This document shows, one piece after another, positions 1 to 7,671 of a stretch of 53,409 nt of DNA. The position numbers and the translations under genes are program-made. The notes under the pieces are model-generated. The model was given only the letters and a program-made list of their open reading frames with translations, made no database searches and was not told the origin of the DNA. The stretch covers positions 1-53,409 of the forward strand of contig DBQC01000012.1 in the NCBI GenBank assembly GCA_002305075.1. The letters run 5' to 3'. The DNA is from Ruminococcaceae bacterium UBA1404 (lineage in GTDB: Bacteria > Bacillota > Clostridia > Oscillospirales > Ruminococcaceae). How positions within the stretch are numbered: position 1 is the stretch's first letter; every line of letters starts with the position of its first letter.

Positions 1-17
1 TTGTTCAATTTTCAAGG
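1..17 (-). promoter_or_regulatory. rRNA-operon leader (boxA-like) at window edge
   Basis: On the minus strand this reads CCTTGAAAATTGAACAA, the kind of leader or antitermination tract found at Firmicutes rRNA operons. It lies downstream of two strong tandem minus promoters with no ORF between. The inference is that an rRNA operon starts just left of the window. Confidence 0.55.
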
Positions 18-50
18 TCCAGGGTTCCAGCCCCGATAGGGTGGATTACC

Positions 51-79
51 ATCTTACCACGATAAGTTTGACTTGTCAA
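51..79 (-). promoter_or_regulatory. Sigma-A promoter P2, probable rrn
   Basis: Minus strand: -35 TTGACA at 79-74, a 17-nt spacer and -10 TAAGAT at 56-51. It is the downstream member of a tandem pair that transcribes off the left edge. Confidence 0.75.
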
Positions 80-133
80 CACTTTTTTGTGCTTACCGTC
101 ATTTTTCGTCTGTCTCGTGGGCAGAGCTTTATG

Positions 134-162
134 ATAATAGCACGCTCCCCCGCTTATGTCAA
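134..162 (-). promoter_or_regulatory. Sigma-A promoter P1, probable rrn
   Basis: Minus strand: consensus -35 TTGACA at 162-157, a 17-nt spacer and -10 TATTAT at 139-134. Tandem near-consensus promoters about 80 nt apart followed by a GAACAA leader are typical of rRNA operons in Firmicutes. Confidence 0.8.
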
Positions 163-217
163 CCCACAAAATCACGCGACTCGAAAGTTTATCCCCCACA
201 CGCATCTATCGATGCAC

Positions 218-246
218 AAAGCCCGCTCCGCATGGGCGGGGCGGGC
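218..246 (-). terminator. Terminator of the 262-720 lipoprotein gene
   Basis: GCCCGC (221-226) pairs with GCGGGC (241-246), with further pairing inside. A short T run follows on the minus strand. It separates the lipoprotein gene from the rrn-type promoters. Confidence 0.5.
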
Positions 247-261
247 AGATAAGTGTCGCTT

Positions 262-720
262 TTAGGCCTTTTGCAGCTCCAAAGCCTCCTCCTCGGTGAG
301 GATGGAAAGCAAAAGCTCGGTGGTCTCATCGCCCACCATGATGCGGTAGCTAAGGTTGTTGCTGTCGTCGGGGATGGACATCTCCACCCGGCCGCCGGCC
401 TCGTCCTCCCGCTCGATGATGAGCACATCGTCCTCGGGGCGCGGGATGGTGCCCGACTGGGTAAAGATTGGATTATCAAAGCTGCCGCTGTACTCGGTGA
501 TCTGATAATCCACCTGATCGATCTGCCAGACAAGATAGGCATACACGCCCAGGGGCTGGTCGGTATCGCCGGACAGCTCGCCACCGAAGTGGGTTTCTAT
601 GGTTAGCTCAAGCTCAATCTCCTCCCCCTCGTCTTCGGGGACAGGTGCTTTATTGGCATTGCAGGCCCCAAGCGCCAAAACCAGCGTCAGCGCCATTAAC
701 CAGAGAGCGATTTTCTTCAT
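262..720 (-). CDS. Hypothetical lipoprotein
   Basis: A 152-aa protein of unknown function. It begins with a lipoprotein signal: positive MKK, a hydrophobic stretch and the lipobox LALGAC, so Cys19 or 20 should be lipidated and the protein held on the outer face of the membrane. The mature part starts with an acidic linker (PEDEGEEIELEL) and has a mixed beta-type pattern; it also has several Asp/Glu-rich stretches. I recognise no domain. The start at 720 has a GGAG ribosome site about 8 nt upstream. It is transcribed away from the Amadori locus but has its own terminator, so a link to that locus is not implied. Confidence 0.75.
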   Translation of the reverse strand: MKKIALWLMALTLVLALGACNANKAPVPEDEGEEIELELTIETHFGGELSGDTDQPLGVYAYLVWQIDQVDYQITEYSGSFDNPIFTQSGTIPRPEDDVLIIEREDEAGGRVEMSIPDDSNNLSYRIMVGDETTELLLSILTEEEALELQKA

Positions 721-810
721 GCTATTTCTCCTTTAGATGAAATATTGCAGGACGATGCCCAAAAAAGCATTATACGCCCCCGGGCCGGCTTTGACAAGGC
801 AAAAATTCCC

Positions 811-1680
811 CTAACCGGGATAGGAGATGCCCCGTCCGTAGGCGCCCTCGGTCTGGCAGGTTTGGGCCGCAAGGCGGCTGCCCGCCTCCATAGCGGATAG
901 CGCAGCCCGGCGGCAGGCCTCGGCATCAGGGGTCCGGTCTTGGTGGGCCTGCAAAAAGGGGGCATAGCGCAAGATAAAGGCCGTGAGATAGGCGTCCCCC
1001 GCCCCGAGGGTATCGGTGGCCGCTATCGGTAAGGCCGGGTGATGGTAGAGGCTATAGGCGTCCAAAAAGAAGGAGCCCGCCTCCCCCCGGGTGGCAATCA
1101 CATAGTCGGCGCCGTAGCCCTGCAGCCGGAGCATAAGGGCCTCGGTCTCGTCCACCGAGAGATGGCTGGCCGACACGATGGCCAGGGTGAGATGGGGGCA
1201 GCAGGCTTCATAGGTCTGCTCGTCCCCCTTGTGGGAAAAGTCCATGGACAAAGGTACGCCGGTGGCCGCCATGTGGGGCAGGTAGGGTTCGATATAGCTA
1301 AAGATGCTGGTGTGCACCCAATCGAAGCCCCGGATATAGTCGAGGTCCGCATCGGTCAGGCGCAGGGGCTTTGTGCGGGACACGCCTCCCCTGTTGCTGC
1401 ACACAAACTGGCGGTCACCCCCCTCTATGCGCACCTTGGGGCAGCCGTGCTCCCCCGACTCGATGCGGCAGCGCTCAAGGCCAATGCCCATGTCCCGAAC
1501 GGTGGCATAGACAAATCGGCCGGGAAAATCGTCCCCAAACACCCCCATAAAGTGGGCATCGGCCCCTAACAGACTGGCAAAGGCCGCAAAATTGAGGGCA
1601 TTGCCCCCGGGGTAGAGCATATTGCTGTGCAGATAATGATCGGCCACATTGTCGCCAATGCCCAAAACCCGCATGACCAT
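811..1680 (-). CDS. frlD: PfkB-family sugar kinase, fructoselysine 6-kinase-like
   Basis: A 289-aa PfkB/ribokinase-family kinase. In E. coli FrlD phosphorylates fructoselysine at C6. Visible here are the N-terminal GIGDNVAD strand, the substrate loop PGGNALNFA (about residues 24-32), the VFGDDFPG segment and the C-terminal anion-hole/catalytic motif DTLGAGDAYLTAF (about 222-234) with the catalytic Asp. The GDN start, GGNA and FDW-VH segments match what I recall of FrlD better than ribokinase or fructokinase. It sits 38 nt downstream of the FrlB-like gene, in one operon with it, which supports the role. The start has an AAGGAAGG ribosome site. The exact Amadori substrate (fructoselysine, another fructosamine or glucoselysine) is inferred. 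Confidence 0.75.
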   Translation of the reverse strand: MVMRVLGIGDNVADHYLHSNMLYPGGNALNFAAFASLLGADAHFMGVFGDDFPGRFVYATVRDMGIGLERCRIESGEHGCPKVRIEGGDRQFVCSNRGGVSRTKPLRLTDADLDYIRGFDWVHTSIFSYIEPYLPHMAATGVPLSMDFSHKGDEQTYEACCPHLTLAIVSASHLSVDETEALMLRLQGYGADYVIATRGEAGSFFLDAYSLYHHPALPIAATDTLGAGDAYLTAFILRYAPFLQAHQDRTPDAEACRRAALSAMEAGSRLAAQTCQTEGAYGRGISYPG

Positions 1681-1718
1681 TTTACCGCCTTCCTTATATA
1701 TAGGATAGAGCCGCTCGG

Positions 1719-2696
1719 CTAGTAATCTACCTTGTGCATATATCGCCGGGTGGATAGGGCGTGGTTACGCGCCGTGGCCAACTTTTTGTTATATACATGG
1801 TAAACCTGACTGTACAGGCTGTGGTTAAAGTAGTCCACCACCGAGGGGTCGAGCTGCGAGAGACCAAGTTCCAGCGCATCAATCACCTCGTAGCGGCCGC
1901 CGTATCGGCTAAGAAAATCCACCACCCGCATATCGAGCGGCCGGGTGCTGCCTGCGCTAAGCTGCACCATAAAAGGCACCTGCGGCTCGGTAATCTCAAA
2001 GGGGCCGTGAAAAAACTCGCCGCTGCTGATACAGGCCGAGTGAATCCACTGCATCTCCATCAAAATGCAGATGCTCTGCATATAGGCCGCGCCCCAGCCT
2101 GCCCCGCTGCCTATGGTGTAGATGAGCCGGTCGTCTTTAAAGTTCTGGGCAAAGGCGGCGGCCGGGTCCTCCACCAGCCTGACAGCCCGCTTTACAATGG
2201 CGTCGATGTCGGCCACGGCCGCATCAAAGGCCGGCATGGCTGCCCAACCCTCGGTCTGCGCAAGCAGCTCGGCGGCAAAGCGCAGCGCCCGCATTAGCTT
2301 TTCTTCGGCGGTGTTCCGCCCCTCGCCAAAACTATAGGATGCAAGCTCGTGGCAGTGCCGAGCCAGCGCCGGCTCCTGAGCGTACGACAGGCCCACCACA
2401 TAGGCCCCCAATTCTTGGGCGATGCGGGCAGCCTGCACCGTTTCGGGGGTGTTGCCCTGGTGGGAAACCACCATCACCACAGCCCGAGAGTCCACCCCCC
2501 GAGGGGTGGCCTGCACAAACTCGGCGCTGGTCAGCCAACCCACCCGCAGGTCGCAGCTCTCTCGCTCTATGAGGCTTTTGGCCGGATAAAGTGCCCCTAA
2601 GCTGCCGCCACAGGCCACAAAATATACGCTGCCAATGCCGTCCTTGCAGGACTTGACGGCACGGGTCGCCATGTTTTTTATCTCTATGTTCGTCAC
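1719..2696 (-). CDS. frlB: SIS-domain deglycase, fructoselysine-6-phosphate deglycase-like
   Basis: A 325-aa protein with two SIS folds, as in GlmS-type isomerases but without the glutaminase domain. FrlB splits fructoselysine 6-phosphate into lysine and glucose 6-phosphate. It shows YFVACGGSLGA near residues 25-35 (sugar-phosphate loop), VSHQGNTPETV (about 78-88, the Ser/Thr-rich phosphate site) and SSGEFFHGPFEI (about 222-233), the SGEF-HGP catalytic segment also seen in E. coli FrlB. The start is GTG at 2696; ATG (codon 9) is an alternative, and neither has a strong ribosome site. It is the first gene of the frlB-frlD operon, behind a near-consensus promoter and divergent from a GntR regulator. 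Confidence 0.78.
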   Translation of the reverse strand: MTNIEIKNMATRAVKSCKDGIGSVYFVACGGSLGALYPAKSLIERESCDLRVGWLTSAEFVQATPRGVDSRAVVMVVSHQGNTPETVQAARIAQELGAYVVGLSYAQEPALARHCHELASYSFGEGRNTAEEKLMRALRFAAELLAQTEGWAAMPAFDAAVADIDAIVKRAVRLVEDPAAAFAQNFKDDRLIYTIGSGAGWGAAYMQSICILMEMQWIHSACISSGEFFHGPFEITEPQVPFMVQLSAGSTRPLDMRVVDFLSRYGGRYEVIDALELGLSQLDPSVVDYFNHSLYSQVYHVYNKKLATARNHALSTRRYMHKVDY

Positions 2697-2736
2697 ATCC
2701 CATCCGGCTCGCTGTTATCTTTATACCTTATTAATA

Positions 2737-2765
2737 AGCATAACACTGGGTCTTTGGGCTGTCAA
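2737..2765 (-). promoter_or_regulatory. Sigma-A promoter of the frlB-frlD operon
   Basis: Minus strand: TTGACA (2765-2760), a 17-nt spacer and TATGCT (2742-2737). The 12-bp palindrome CTTATTAATAAG (2727-2738) overlaps the -10 edge and is a possible operator for the divergent GntR protein. Confidence 0.75.
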
Positions 2766-2849
2766 TGAAGCATAATGCGGCCAAAAGGGCGTTTTAATAG
2801 GGTTTGCACCAAATTGTCGCATTTTTTCACACCGTCCGGCATAGACACA

Positions 2850-2878
2850 TTGCCTTTGGGCCAAAAAAAGGGTATGAT
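2850..2878 (+). promoter_or_regulatory. Sigma-A promoter of the gntR gene
   Basis: TTGCCT (2850-2855), a 17-nt spacer and TATGAT (2873-2878). The start codon follows 37 nt downstream. Confidence 0.65.
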
Positions 2879-2914
2879 AAGAACCATAGGTTGTTAAATA
2901 TGGAGGTATATACC

Positions 2915-3643
2915 TTGCAGAAACTCCAACCCATGGATGAGCGACCGCTCTATCAGCAGCTTCGAGATATTATCCGGGCCGATATTCTATCCGGCCGCTA
3001 TCCCCACAGCCAGCGCATCCCCACCGAGATGGAGCTTGCTCGCCTGTATGGCGTAAGCCGCAACACGGTGCGCAGCGCCATCGGCGCATTGCAAAAAGAG
3101 AGCCTGCTGGTGCGCAAGCAGGGCAAGGGCACCTTTGTGGGTCCGCCCAAAATGAACCGTCCCTTGGGCAAAAGCCAGCGCACCCGCAGCTTTACCGATA
3201 TGTGCCGGGAGATGGGCTGCCGCCCCGGGGCCAAAGTGATTCTTTCCCGCATGGAGGTGCCCACCGAGCAAACCCGCAAGCTGCTCGAGCTTGGGGAGGA
3301 CGAGCAGGTGGTGACCCTTGGCCGGGTGCGCTCTACCGACGATCTGCCCGTATCGGTGGAATACTCCCGCTTTCATCCCCGCTTTAGCTTTTTGCTTGAC
3401 GAGCAGCTCGACGACTGTTCGATGTTCAGCCTGCTCGAGACCAAATATGGCGTGCATTTTTCCACCGCCAGCATGAGCCTTGAGCTGGTCTTTGCCTGCT
3501 ACGAGCTGGCGCAGCACCTCGGGCTGGAGGAGGGCTATCCGCTGCTCTTCCTCGAGAGCGTGCTCTGTGACCCCGCCGGACGCCCCGCCTGCCACAACGA
3601 GCAGTACATTGTGGGCAACCGATTTAAGATGGTGCTTTATTAA
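2915..3643 (+). CDS. GntR-family (HutC/FrlR type) transcriptional regulator
   Basis: About 242 aa. The N-terminal winged helix (about residues 7-75) has the GntR hallmarks PLYQQLRDIIRADILSGRY, IPTEMELARLYGVSRNTVR and LVRKQGKGTFV. The C-terminal half is a UTRA effector domain (about 85-240), which in this family binds a sugar-phosphate ligand. The start is set by the ribosome site: GGAGGT at 2902-2907 fits TTG at 2915, whereas ATG 2900 lies upstream of that site. ATG 2933 is a weaker alternative. It is divergent from frlB-frlD and is probably their repressor, relieved by the Amadori compound or its phosphate. That role is inferred from position and family. Confidence 0.85.
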   Translation: MQKLQPMDERPLYQQLRDIIRADILSGRYPHSQRIPTEMELARLYGVSRNTVRSAIGALQKESLLVRKQGKGTFVGPPKMNRPLGKSQRTRSFTDMCREMGCRPGAKVILSRMEVPTEQTRKLLELGEDEQVVTLGRVRSTDDLPVSVEYSRFHPRFSFLLDEQLDDCSMFSLLETKYGVHFSTASMSLELVFACYELAQHLGLEEGYPLLFLESVLCDPAGRPACHNEQYIVGNRFKMVLY

Positions 3644-3654
3644 GCTTAGTACCC

Positions 3655-3687
3655 GCCCCCCCGCCTTTTCGCGGGGGGCTTTTGCTT
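3655..3687 (+). terminator. Terminator after gntR
   Basis: A C-rich arm pairs with GCGGGGGGC across a CTTTTC loop and is followed by TTTTGCTTT. Confidence 0.7.
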
Positions 3688-3779
3688 TATGGGGAACTTT
3701 GCACTCGTCCCCGGCTCGTACTACTCCGCCTGTCCTGCCACATAGAATAGCACTATCATGCAGGGAAGGGGGTGGGCCA

Positions 3780-5339
3780 ATGCAAAAGGCGGCCCGGATG
3801 CTGCGGGATACGGCGGTGCTGTCCGGTGCGGCACTGGCCATGCGGGGCATAAGCCTGGGGTTTAATGTCTATCTCACCCGGCGGCTGGGTGCGGCGGCGC
3901 TGGGGCTGTATGGCCTGATGAGCAGCGTATACGGCTTTTCCATCACCCTGTCCTGCTCGGGGGTGCGCCTGGCCGCCACCCGGCTGACCACCGAAGCTAT
4001 GAGCCGGGGAGAAAACCCCCGCCGACCCTTTTTATTCTGTGCCCTCTGGGGTCTTGTGGCCGGTATGCTGGTGGGCATAGGGCTGTTTTTGCTCTCGGAT
4101 CGGGTGGCCGGGTCGGGCATCGGCGAGCCGGCCGCCGCTCCGGCCCTGAGGTTGCTGGCTTTGGGGTTGCCGCCGCTGGCCGTGTCTTCGGCCATGCGGG
4201 GCTTCTTTTTGGCCCGGCGCCAAACCGCCCGGCAGTCTGCGGTGGATTTGTTCGAACTGCTCTTTCAAATAGCCGCCACCGCCTTGGCTTTAGAGTGCTT
4301 TTTGCCGGCCGACGCCCCTTCGGGGCTGTGGGCCGTGGCGCTGGGCTCCTGCCTGTCGGAATATGCGTCTGTGGTGCTGGCTCTGGCCATCAACCGCAGC
4401 CCCCGCAGGCACAGGCGCAACAGCTATAAGCCGGGGCAGCCTCTGCCGGCGCTGGCTCGGCAGTTTGTGCGCATTGTGGCCCCCACGGCTGGCAGTGCGC
4501 TGTTCTGCTCACTGCTGCGCACTCTGGAGCAGCTGCTTATTCCGGTGGCGCTGCGCCGCTCGGGCTTTGGGGCCGAATCAGCGCTGGCCTCTCTCGGCAG
4601 GGTAAGCGGCATGGTGCTGCCGGTGCTCTATTTTCCATCGGCGGTGCTCACGGCGCTTTCCTCGCTGCTGGTGCCCGAGCTCACCGAGGCCTTTGTGCGG
4701 GGACACCGGCGTACCATCCGGCGGGTGGCCGGTCGAGCCCTCACGGGCACAGCCATCTTCTCCATCGGCCTTGCGGCCATGGCCATAGGCTTTGCCAATG
4801 ACCTTTCGCTGTCGGTCTATGGTAGCGCCGAAACAGCCCTGCTCATGCGGGTGTTTGCCCCGCTTATCCCGCTGGTCTACCTCGATTCGGTGGTGGACGG
4901 TATGCTCAAGGGCCTCGACGAGCAGTTTAGGCAGATGCTCTACAGCCTGCTGGATGCCGCCTTGAGCCTCTGTCTTGTCTGGCTGCTTATTCCCCGCTGG
5001 GCTTTGATGGGCTATGTGGCCACTATCTTTATTGCCAAAAGCATCAACGCCATTTTAAGCCTTGCCCGGCTGGTACGCACCGCCACTTTGGAGATAGACC
5101 TCTGGCGGGCCGGGCTGCTGCCTCTGCTCTGTGCTGCGGGCTCGGTGGCCTTTTGCCTGCCTTTGCCCACCGCCGAGAGCCTGCCCGCTTTGCTGCTCAA
5201 GCTGTCGGCCTGCGGCGGGCTCTATTTGGGGCTTTTGGCCCTTACGGGCTGTTTGTCCGGGCTGGTGGGCGGTCTTGTTGCCGGGCCTGTACAAAAAATG
5301 CGCCGCAGTGCTGACAAGCCTTATATGGATATGCTATAA
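3780..5339 (+). CDS. SpoVB/MurJ-type polysaccharide flippase
   Basis: A 519-aa multi-pass membrane protein of the MVF/MATE-like polysaccharide transporter group that includes B. subtilis SpoVB. SpoVB acts in spore cortex synthesis, probably as a lipid-linked precursor flippase. It starts with a conserved VLSGAALAMRGISLGFNVYL helix, then has LGAAALGLYGLMSSVYGF and about 12-14 hydrophobic segments. ATG 3780 is preceded by GGGAAGGGGG; the open frame extends further left but overlaps the gntR end and terminator, so that extension is not coding. It is followed at once by tsaE, whose promoter overlaps its last codons. Being a spore cortex gene is an inference from the family; an exopolysaccharide role is possible. 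Confidence 0.8.
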   Translation: MQKAARMLRDTAVLSGAALAMRGISLGFNVYLTRRLGAAALGLYGLMSSVYGFSITLSCSGVRLAATRLTTEAMSRGENPRRPFLFCALWGLVAGMLVGIGLFLLSDRVAGSGIGEPAAAPALRLLALGLPPLAVSSAMRGFFLARRQTARQSAVDLFELLFQIAATALALECFLPADAPSGLWAVALGSCLSEYASVVLALAINRSPRRHRRNSYKPGQPLPALARQFVRIVAPTAGSALFCSLLRTLEQLLIPVALRRSGFGAESALASLGRVSGMVLPVLYFPSAVLTALSSLLVPELTEAFVRGHRRTIRRVAGRALTGTAIFSIGLAAMAIGFANDLSLSVYGSAETALLMRVFAPLIPLVYLDSVVDGMLKGLDEQFRQMLYSLLDAALSLCLVWLLIPRWALMGYVATIFIAKSINAILSLARLVRTATLEIDLWRAGLLPLLCAAGSVAFCLPLPTAESLPALLLKLSACGGLYLGLLALTGCLSGLVGGLVAGPVQKMRRSADKPYMDML

Positions 5340-5340
5340 T
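5311..5340 (+). promoter_or_regulatory. Sigma-A promoter of the tsaE-tsaB-rpiB-upp operon
   Basis: CTGACA (5311-5316), an 18-nt spacer and a perfect TATAAT (5335-5340). It overlaps the flippase stop codon. Confidence 0.7.
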
Positions 5341-5370
5341 AGTATGATTCATTTAGCGAAAGGAGCCGCC

Positions 5371-5796
5371 ATGGAGTATCGCACCCACAGCCCCGCCGAA
5401 ACCCGTGCGCTGGGCGCAGCGCTGGCGCGCAGATTGACCCCCGGGGCGGTGGTGGGACTAAACGGCCCCTTAGGTGCCGGTAAAACCGCCTTTGTGCAGG
5501 GCATGGCCGAGGCCCTCGGGGTGGAGGAGCCGGTGGTAAGCCCCACCTTTGCCATCCTCTGTGTCTACGAGGGGGCCGTCCAGCTGGTGCATATGGACGC
5601 CTACCGCCTTGAGGATGCCGACGACCTTGAGAGCACCGGATTTTACGATTTTTTGGACGGCCGGAGCATTCTGGCCATTGAGTGGAGCGACCACATCGCC
5701 CCGCTGCTGCCCGAGGGGATTATCCGGGTAGCCATGGCCCCTTTAGGGGAAACTAACCGCATCATCCACATCGAGGGGGTGGACAAGCTGTGCTGA
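5371..5796 (+). CDS. tsaE: tRNA t6A37 biosynthesis ATPase TsaE
   Basis: A 141-aa P-loop ATPase that drives the TsaBD complex, which adds threonylcarbamoyl to A37 of tRNAs reading ANN codons. Residues 30-43 hold the Walker A segment GPLGAGKTAFVQG; SPTFAIL follows (about 60) and LVHMDAYRLED (about 72-82) contains the conserved D-YR motif. IEWSDH (about 105) is the family's IEW-E/D motif. ATG 5371 has AAAGGAG upstream. It overlaps tsaB by 7 nt, so the two are translationally coupled. The partner tsaD is elsewhere in this window (38097-39128). Confidence 0.93.
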   Translation: MEYRTHSPAETRALGAALARRLTPGAVVGLNGPLGAGKTAFVQGMAEALGVEEPVVSPTFAILCVYEGAVQLVHMDAYRLEDADDLESTGFYDFLDGRSILAIEWSDHIAPLLPEGIIRVAMAPLGETNRIIHIEGVDKLC

Positions 5797-6512
5797 CTTT
5801 GGCGCTGGACAGTTCGGGGCGGGCGGCCAGCTGCGCCCTGTTTGACGGCGAACGGCTGCTGGCCGAGAGCTTTATGGATGTGGGTCTCACCCACTCCCAA
5901 ACGCTGTTGCCCCTTTTGGAGCGCACTTTGCTCAGCGCCGGTGTTAAAATCGGCGACCTCGACCGGCTGGCCGTATCGGTGGGGCCGGGCTCCTTTACGG
6001 GAGTGCGCATCGGGGTGAGCACCATCAAAGGGCTGGCCTTTGGGCTGGATATCCCCTGCGTGGGAGTGTCCACGCTGGCCGCTTTGGCCTGTTATCCCGC
6101 CGGGCTCTGCGAGGGGCCTGTCTGCCCGGTGATGGACGCCCGGGCCGGCCAGGTCTACTCCGCACTGTTTGAAGTCCGGGGGGACAACATAGCCCGCCGC
6201 ATGGAGGATGCCGCCCTCCCGGTTGAAGAACTGCGCCGACTGCTGCCCGAGGGCAGCCTGCTCGTGGGCGACGGGGCCCATCTGCTTTACAGCCCCGACG
6301 GCCCCTTTCGCATGGCGCCCGCCCATCTGCGGCTTCAGCGAGCGGTGGGGGTGGCACTGGCCGCCCGGGATTTGCCCGGCGTGAGCGCCGACCGGCTGGC
6401 CCCCATCTACCTACGGCGTCCCCAGGCCGAGCGGCAGCGGGCCGAGCGCCTGGCCGCCCAACAAAACTCGGGGGCCCCAAGCCCCCACAATGAGGAGAGG
6501 AACGGATCATGA
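5790..6512 (+). CDS. tsaB: tRNA t6A37 biosynthesis protein TsaB
   Basis: A 240-aa ASKHA-fold protein that forms the TsaB-TsaD heterodimer for t6A synthesis. It opens with LTLALDSSG and has the conserved VSVGPGSFTGVRIGVSTIKG (about 68-87), typical of TsaB/YeaZ. The catalytic metal-site histidines of TsaD are absent, as expected. The start is GTG 5790 inside the tsaE stop region, and the TGA stop overlaps the rpiB ATG (ATGA). The C-terminal 25 residues are charged and low complexity (PQAERQRAERLAAQQ). Confidence 0.93.
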   Translation: MLTLALDSSGRAASCALFDGERLLAESFMDVGLTHSQTLLPLLERTLLSAGVKIGDLDRLAVSVGPGSFTGVRIGVSTIKGLAFGLDIPCVGVSTLAALACYPAGLCEGPVCPVMDARAGQVYSALFEVRGDNIARRMEDAALPVEELRRLLPEGSLLVGDGAHLLYSPDGPFRMAPAHLRLQRAVGVALAARDLPGVSADRLAPIYLRRPQAERQRAERLAAQQNSGAPSPHNEERNGS

Positions 6513-6952
6513 TCATCGCACTTGGCGCCGACCACGGCGGCTATGCCCTTAAGGAGGCCGTTAAGGCCCATTTGCTTCGGCGGGGCATCGAGTTTATCGA
6601 CTTTGGCAGTCACAGCGGCGACCGCTGCGACTACCCCGACATGGCTCTACCCGTGGCCACCGCCGTGGTGGAGGGCCGCTGCGAACGAGGGCTGCTGTTT
6701 TGCGGCACCGGCATCGGCATCTCGATAGCCGCCAACAAGATGCCGGGCGTTCGGGCCGCCGTCTGCTCGGACAGCTACTCGGCCAAGTACACCCGCCTGC
6801 ACAACGACGCCAACATCCTCTGCCTGGGCGGCCGGGTGGTGGGAGAGGGCCTGGCCCTCGATCTGGTGGATCTATTTTTGGACACCGAATTTGAGGGAGG
6901 CCGCCACGCCGACCGCATTGCCAAGATAACCAATATTGAGCAGGCGCTCTAA
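6509..6952 (+). CDS. rpiB: Ribose-5-phosphate isomerase B
   Basis: A 147-aa RpiB/LacAB-family isomerase that interconverts ribose 5-phosphate and ribulose 5-phosphate in the pentose phosphate pathway. It starts MIIALGADHGGYALKEAV (Asp and His of the substrate site), then shows GLLFCGTGIGISIAANK (about 67-83) with the catalytic Cys, followed by GVRAAVCSD and HNDANILCLGGRVVG. Length is typical. It overlaps tsaB by 4 nt and lies 22 nt before upp, so ribose phosphate and uracil salvage genes are coupled. Confidence 0.93.
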   Translation: MIIALGADHGGYALKEAVKAHLLRRGIEFIDFGSHSGDRCDYPDMALPVATAVVEGRCERGLLFCGTGIGISIAANKMPGVRAAVCSDSYSAKYTRLHNDANILCLGGRVVGEGLALDLVDLFLDTEFEGGRHADRIAKITNIEQAL

Positions 6953-6974
6953 CCCATTTTCAGGAGGAAATATT

Positions 6975-7604
6975 ATGCCAAATCCCGTTGTCATCACCCA
7001 TCCGCTGGTACAGCACAAGCTCACGCTGCTGCGTGACAAGCGCACCCACTCCAAGGACTTTCGCGAGCTGATTAACGAGGTGGCCATGCTCATGTGTTAC
7101 GAGGCCACCCGCGACCTGCCTCTAAAAGAGGTGGAGGTGGAGACCCCCATGGGCCGCGCCAAAACCAAGGTGCTGTCCGGCCGCAAGCTGGCCTTTGTGC
7201 CCATATTGCGGGCCGGACTGGGCATGTGCGACGGTATGCTGCGGCTGGTGCCCGCCGCCAAGGTGGGTCACATCGGCATTTACCGCGACCCCGAGACCCA
7301 TCTGCCGGTGGACTACTACTGCAAGCTACCCGGCGACATCGACCAGCGCCTGGTCATCCTGCTCGACCCCATGCTGGCTACCGGCGGTTCGGCCGTGGAC
7401 GCCGTGACCAGCCTTAAGGAGCGGGGAGCGAAAAATATTCGCTTTGTCTCTATCCTCTCGGCCCCCGAGGGCATCGAGGCGCTTACCGCAGCCCACCCCG
7501 ATGTGCCCATTTATACCGCCGCCGTCGACAGTCATCTTGATGAGAATAAATACATCATCCCCGGACTTGGCGACGCCGGCGACCGGATTTTCGGCACCAA
7601 ATAA
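6975..7604 (+). CDS. upp: Uracil phosphoribosyltransferase
   Basis: A 209-aa UPRTase that makes UMP from uracil and PRPP. VPILRAGLGM (about 75-84) is the family signature, ILLDPMLATGGSA (about 127-139) is the PRPP loop, and the C-terminal IPGLGDAGDRIFGTK is the uracil-binding end. ATG 6975 has a strong AGGAGG ribosome site at 6962-6967. It is the last gene of the tsaE operon, closed by a long hairpin terminator. Confidence 0.96.
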   Translation: MPNPVVITHPLVQHKLTLLRDKRTHSKDFRELINEVAMLMCYEATRDLPLKEVEVETPMGRAKTKVLSGRKLAFVPILRAGLGMCDGMLRLVPAAKVGHIGIYRDPETHLPVDYYCKLPGDIDQRLVILLDPMLATGGSAVDAVTSLKERGAKNIRFVSILSAPEGIEALTAAHPDVPIYTAAVDSHLDENKYIIPGLGDAGDRIFGTK

Positions 7605-7615
7605 CCTGATACGCC

Positions 7616-7670
7616 AAACAGGGCGGATTTGCGAGAAGGCCACTTCGCAAATCCGCCCTGTTTATTTTTT
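7616..7670. terminator. Bidirectional terminator between upp and the PLP lyase gene
   Basis: A perfect 19-bp inverted repeat (7616-7634 and 7645-7663), 10-nt loop, followed by TTTATTTTTT on the plus strand. It serves both convergent genes. Confidence 0.9.
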
Positions 7671-7671
7671 G

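Noticed and set aside
3480..3779. Extension of the SpoVB-like gene to the left
   Set aside because: It overlaps the gntR coding region and its terminator; ATG 3780 has its own ribosome site.
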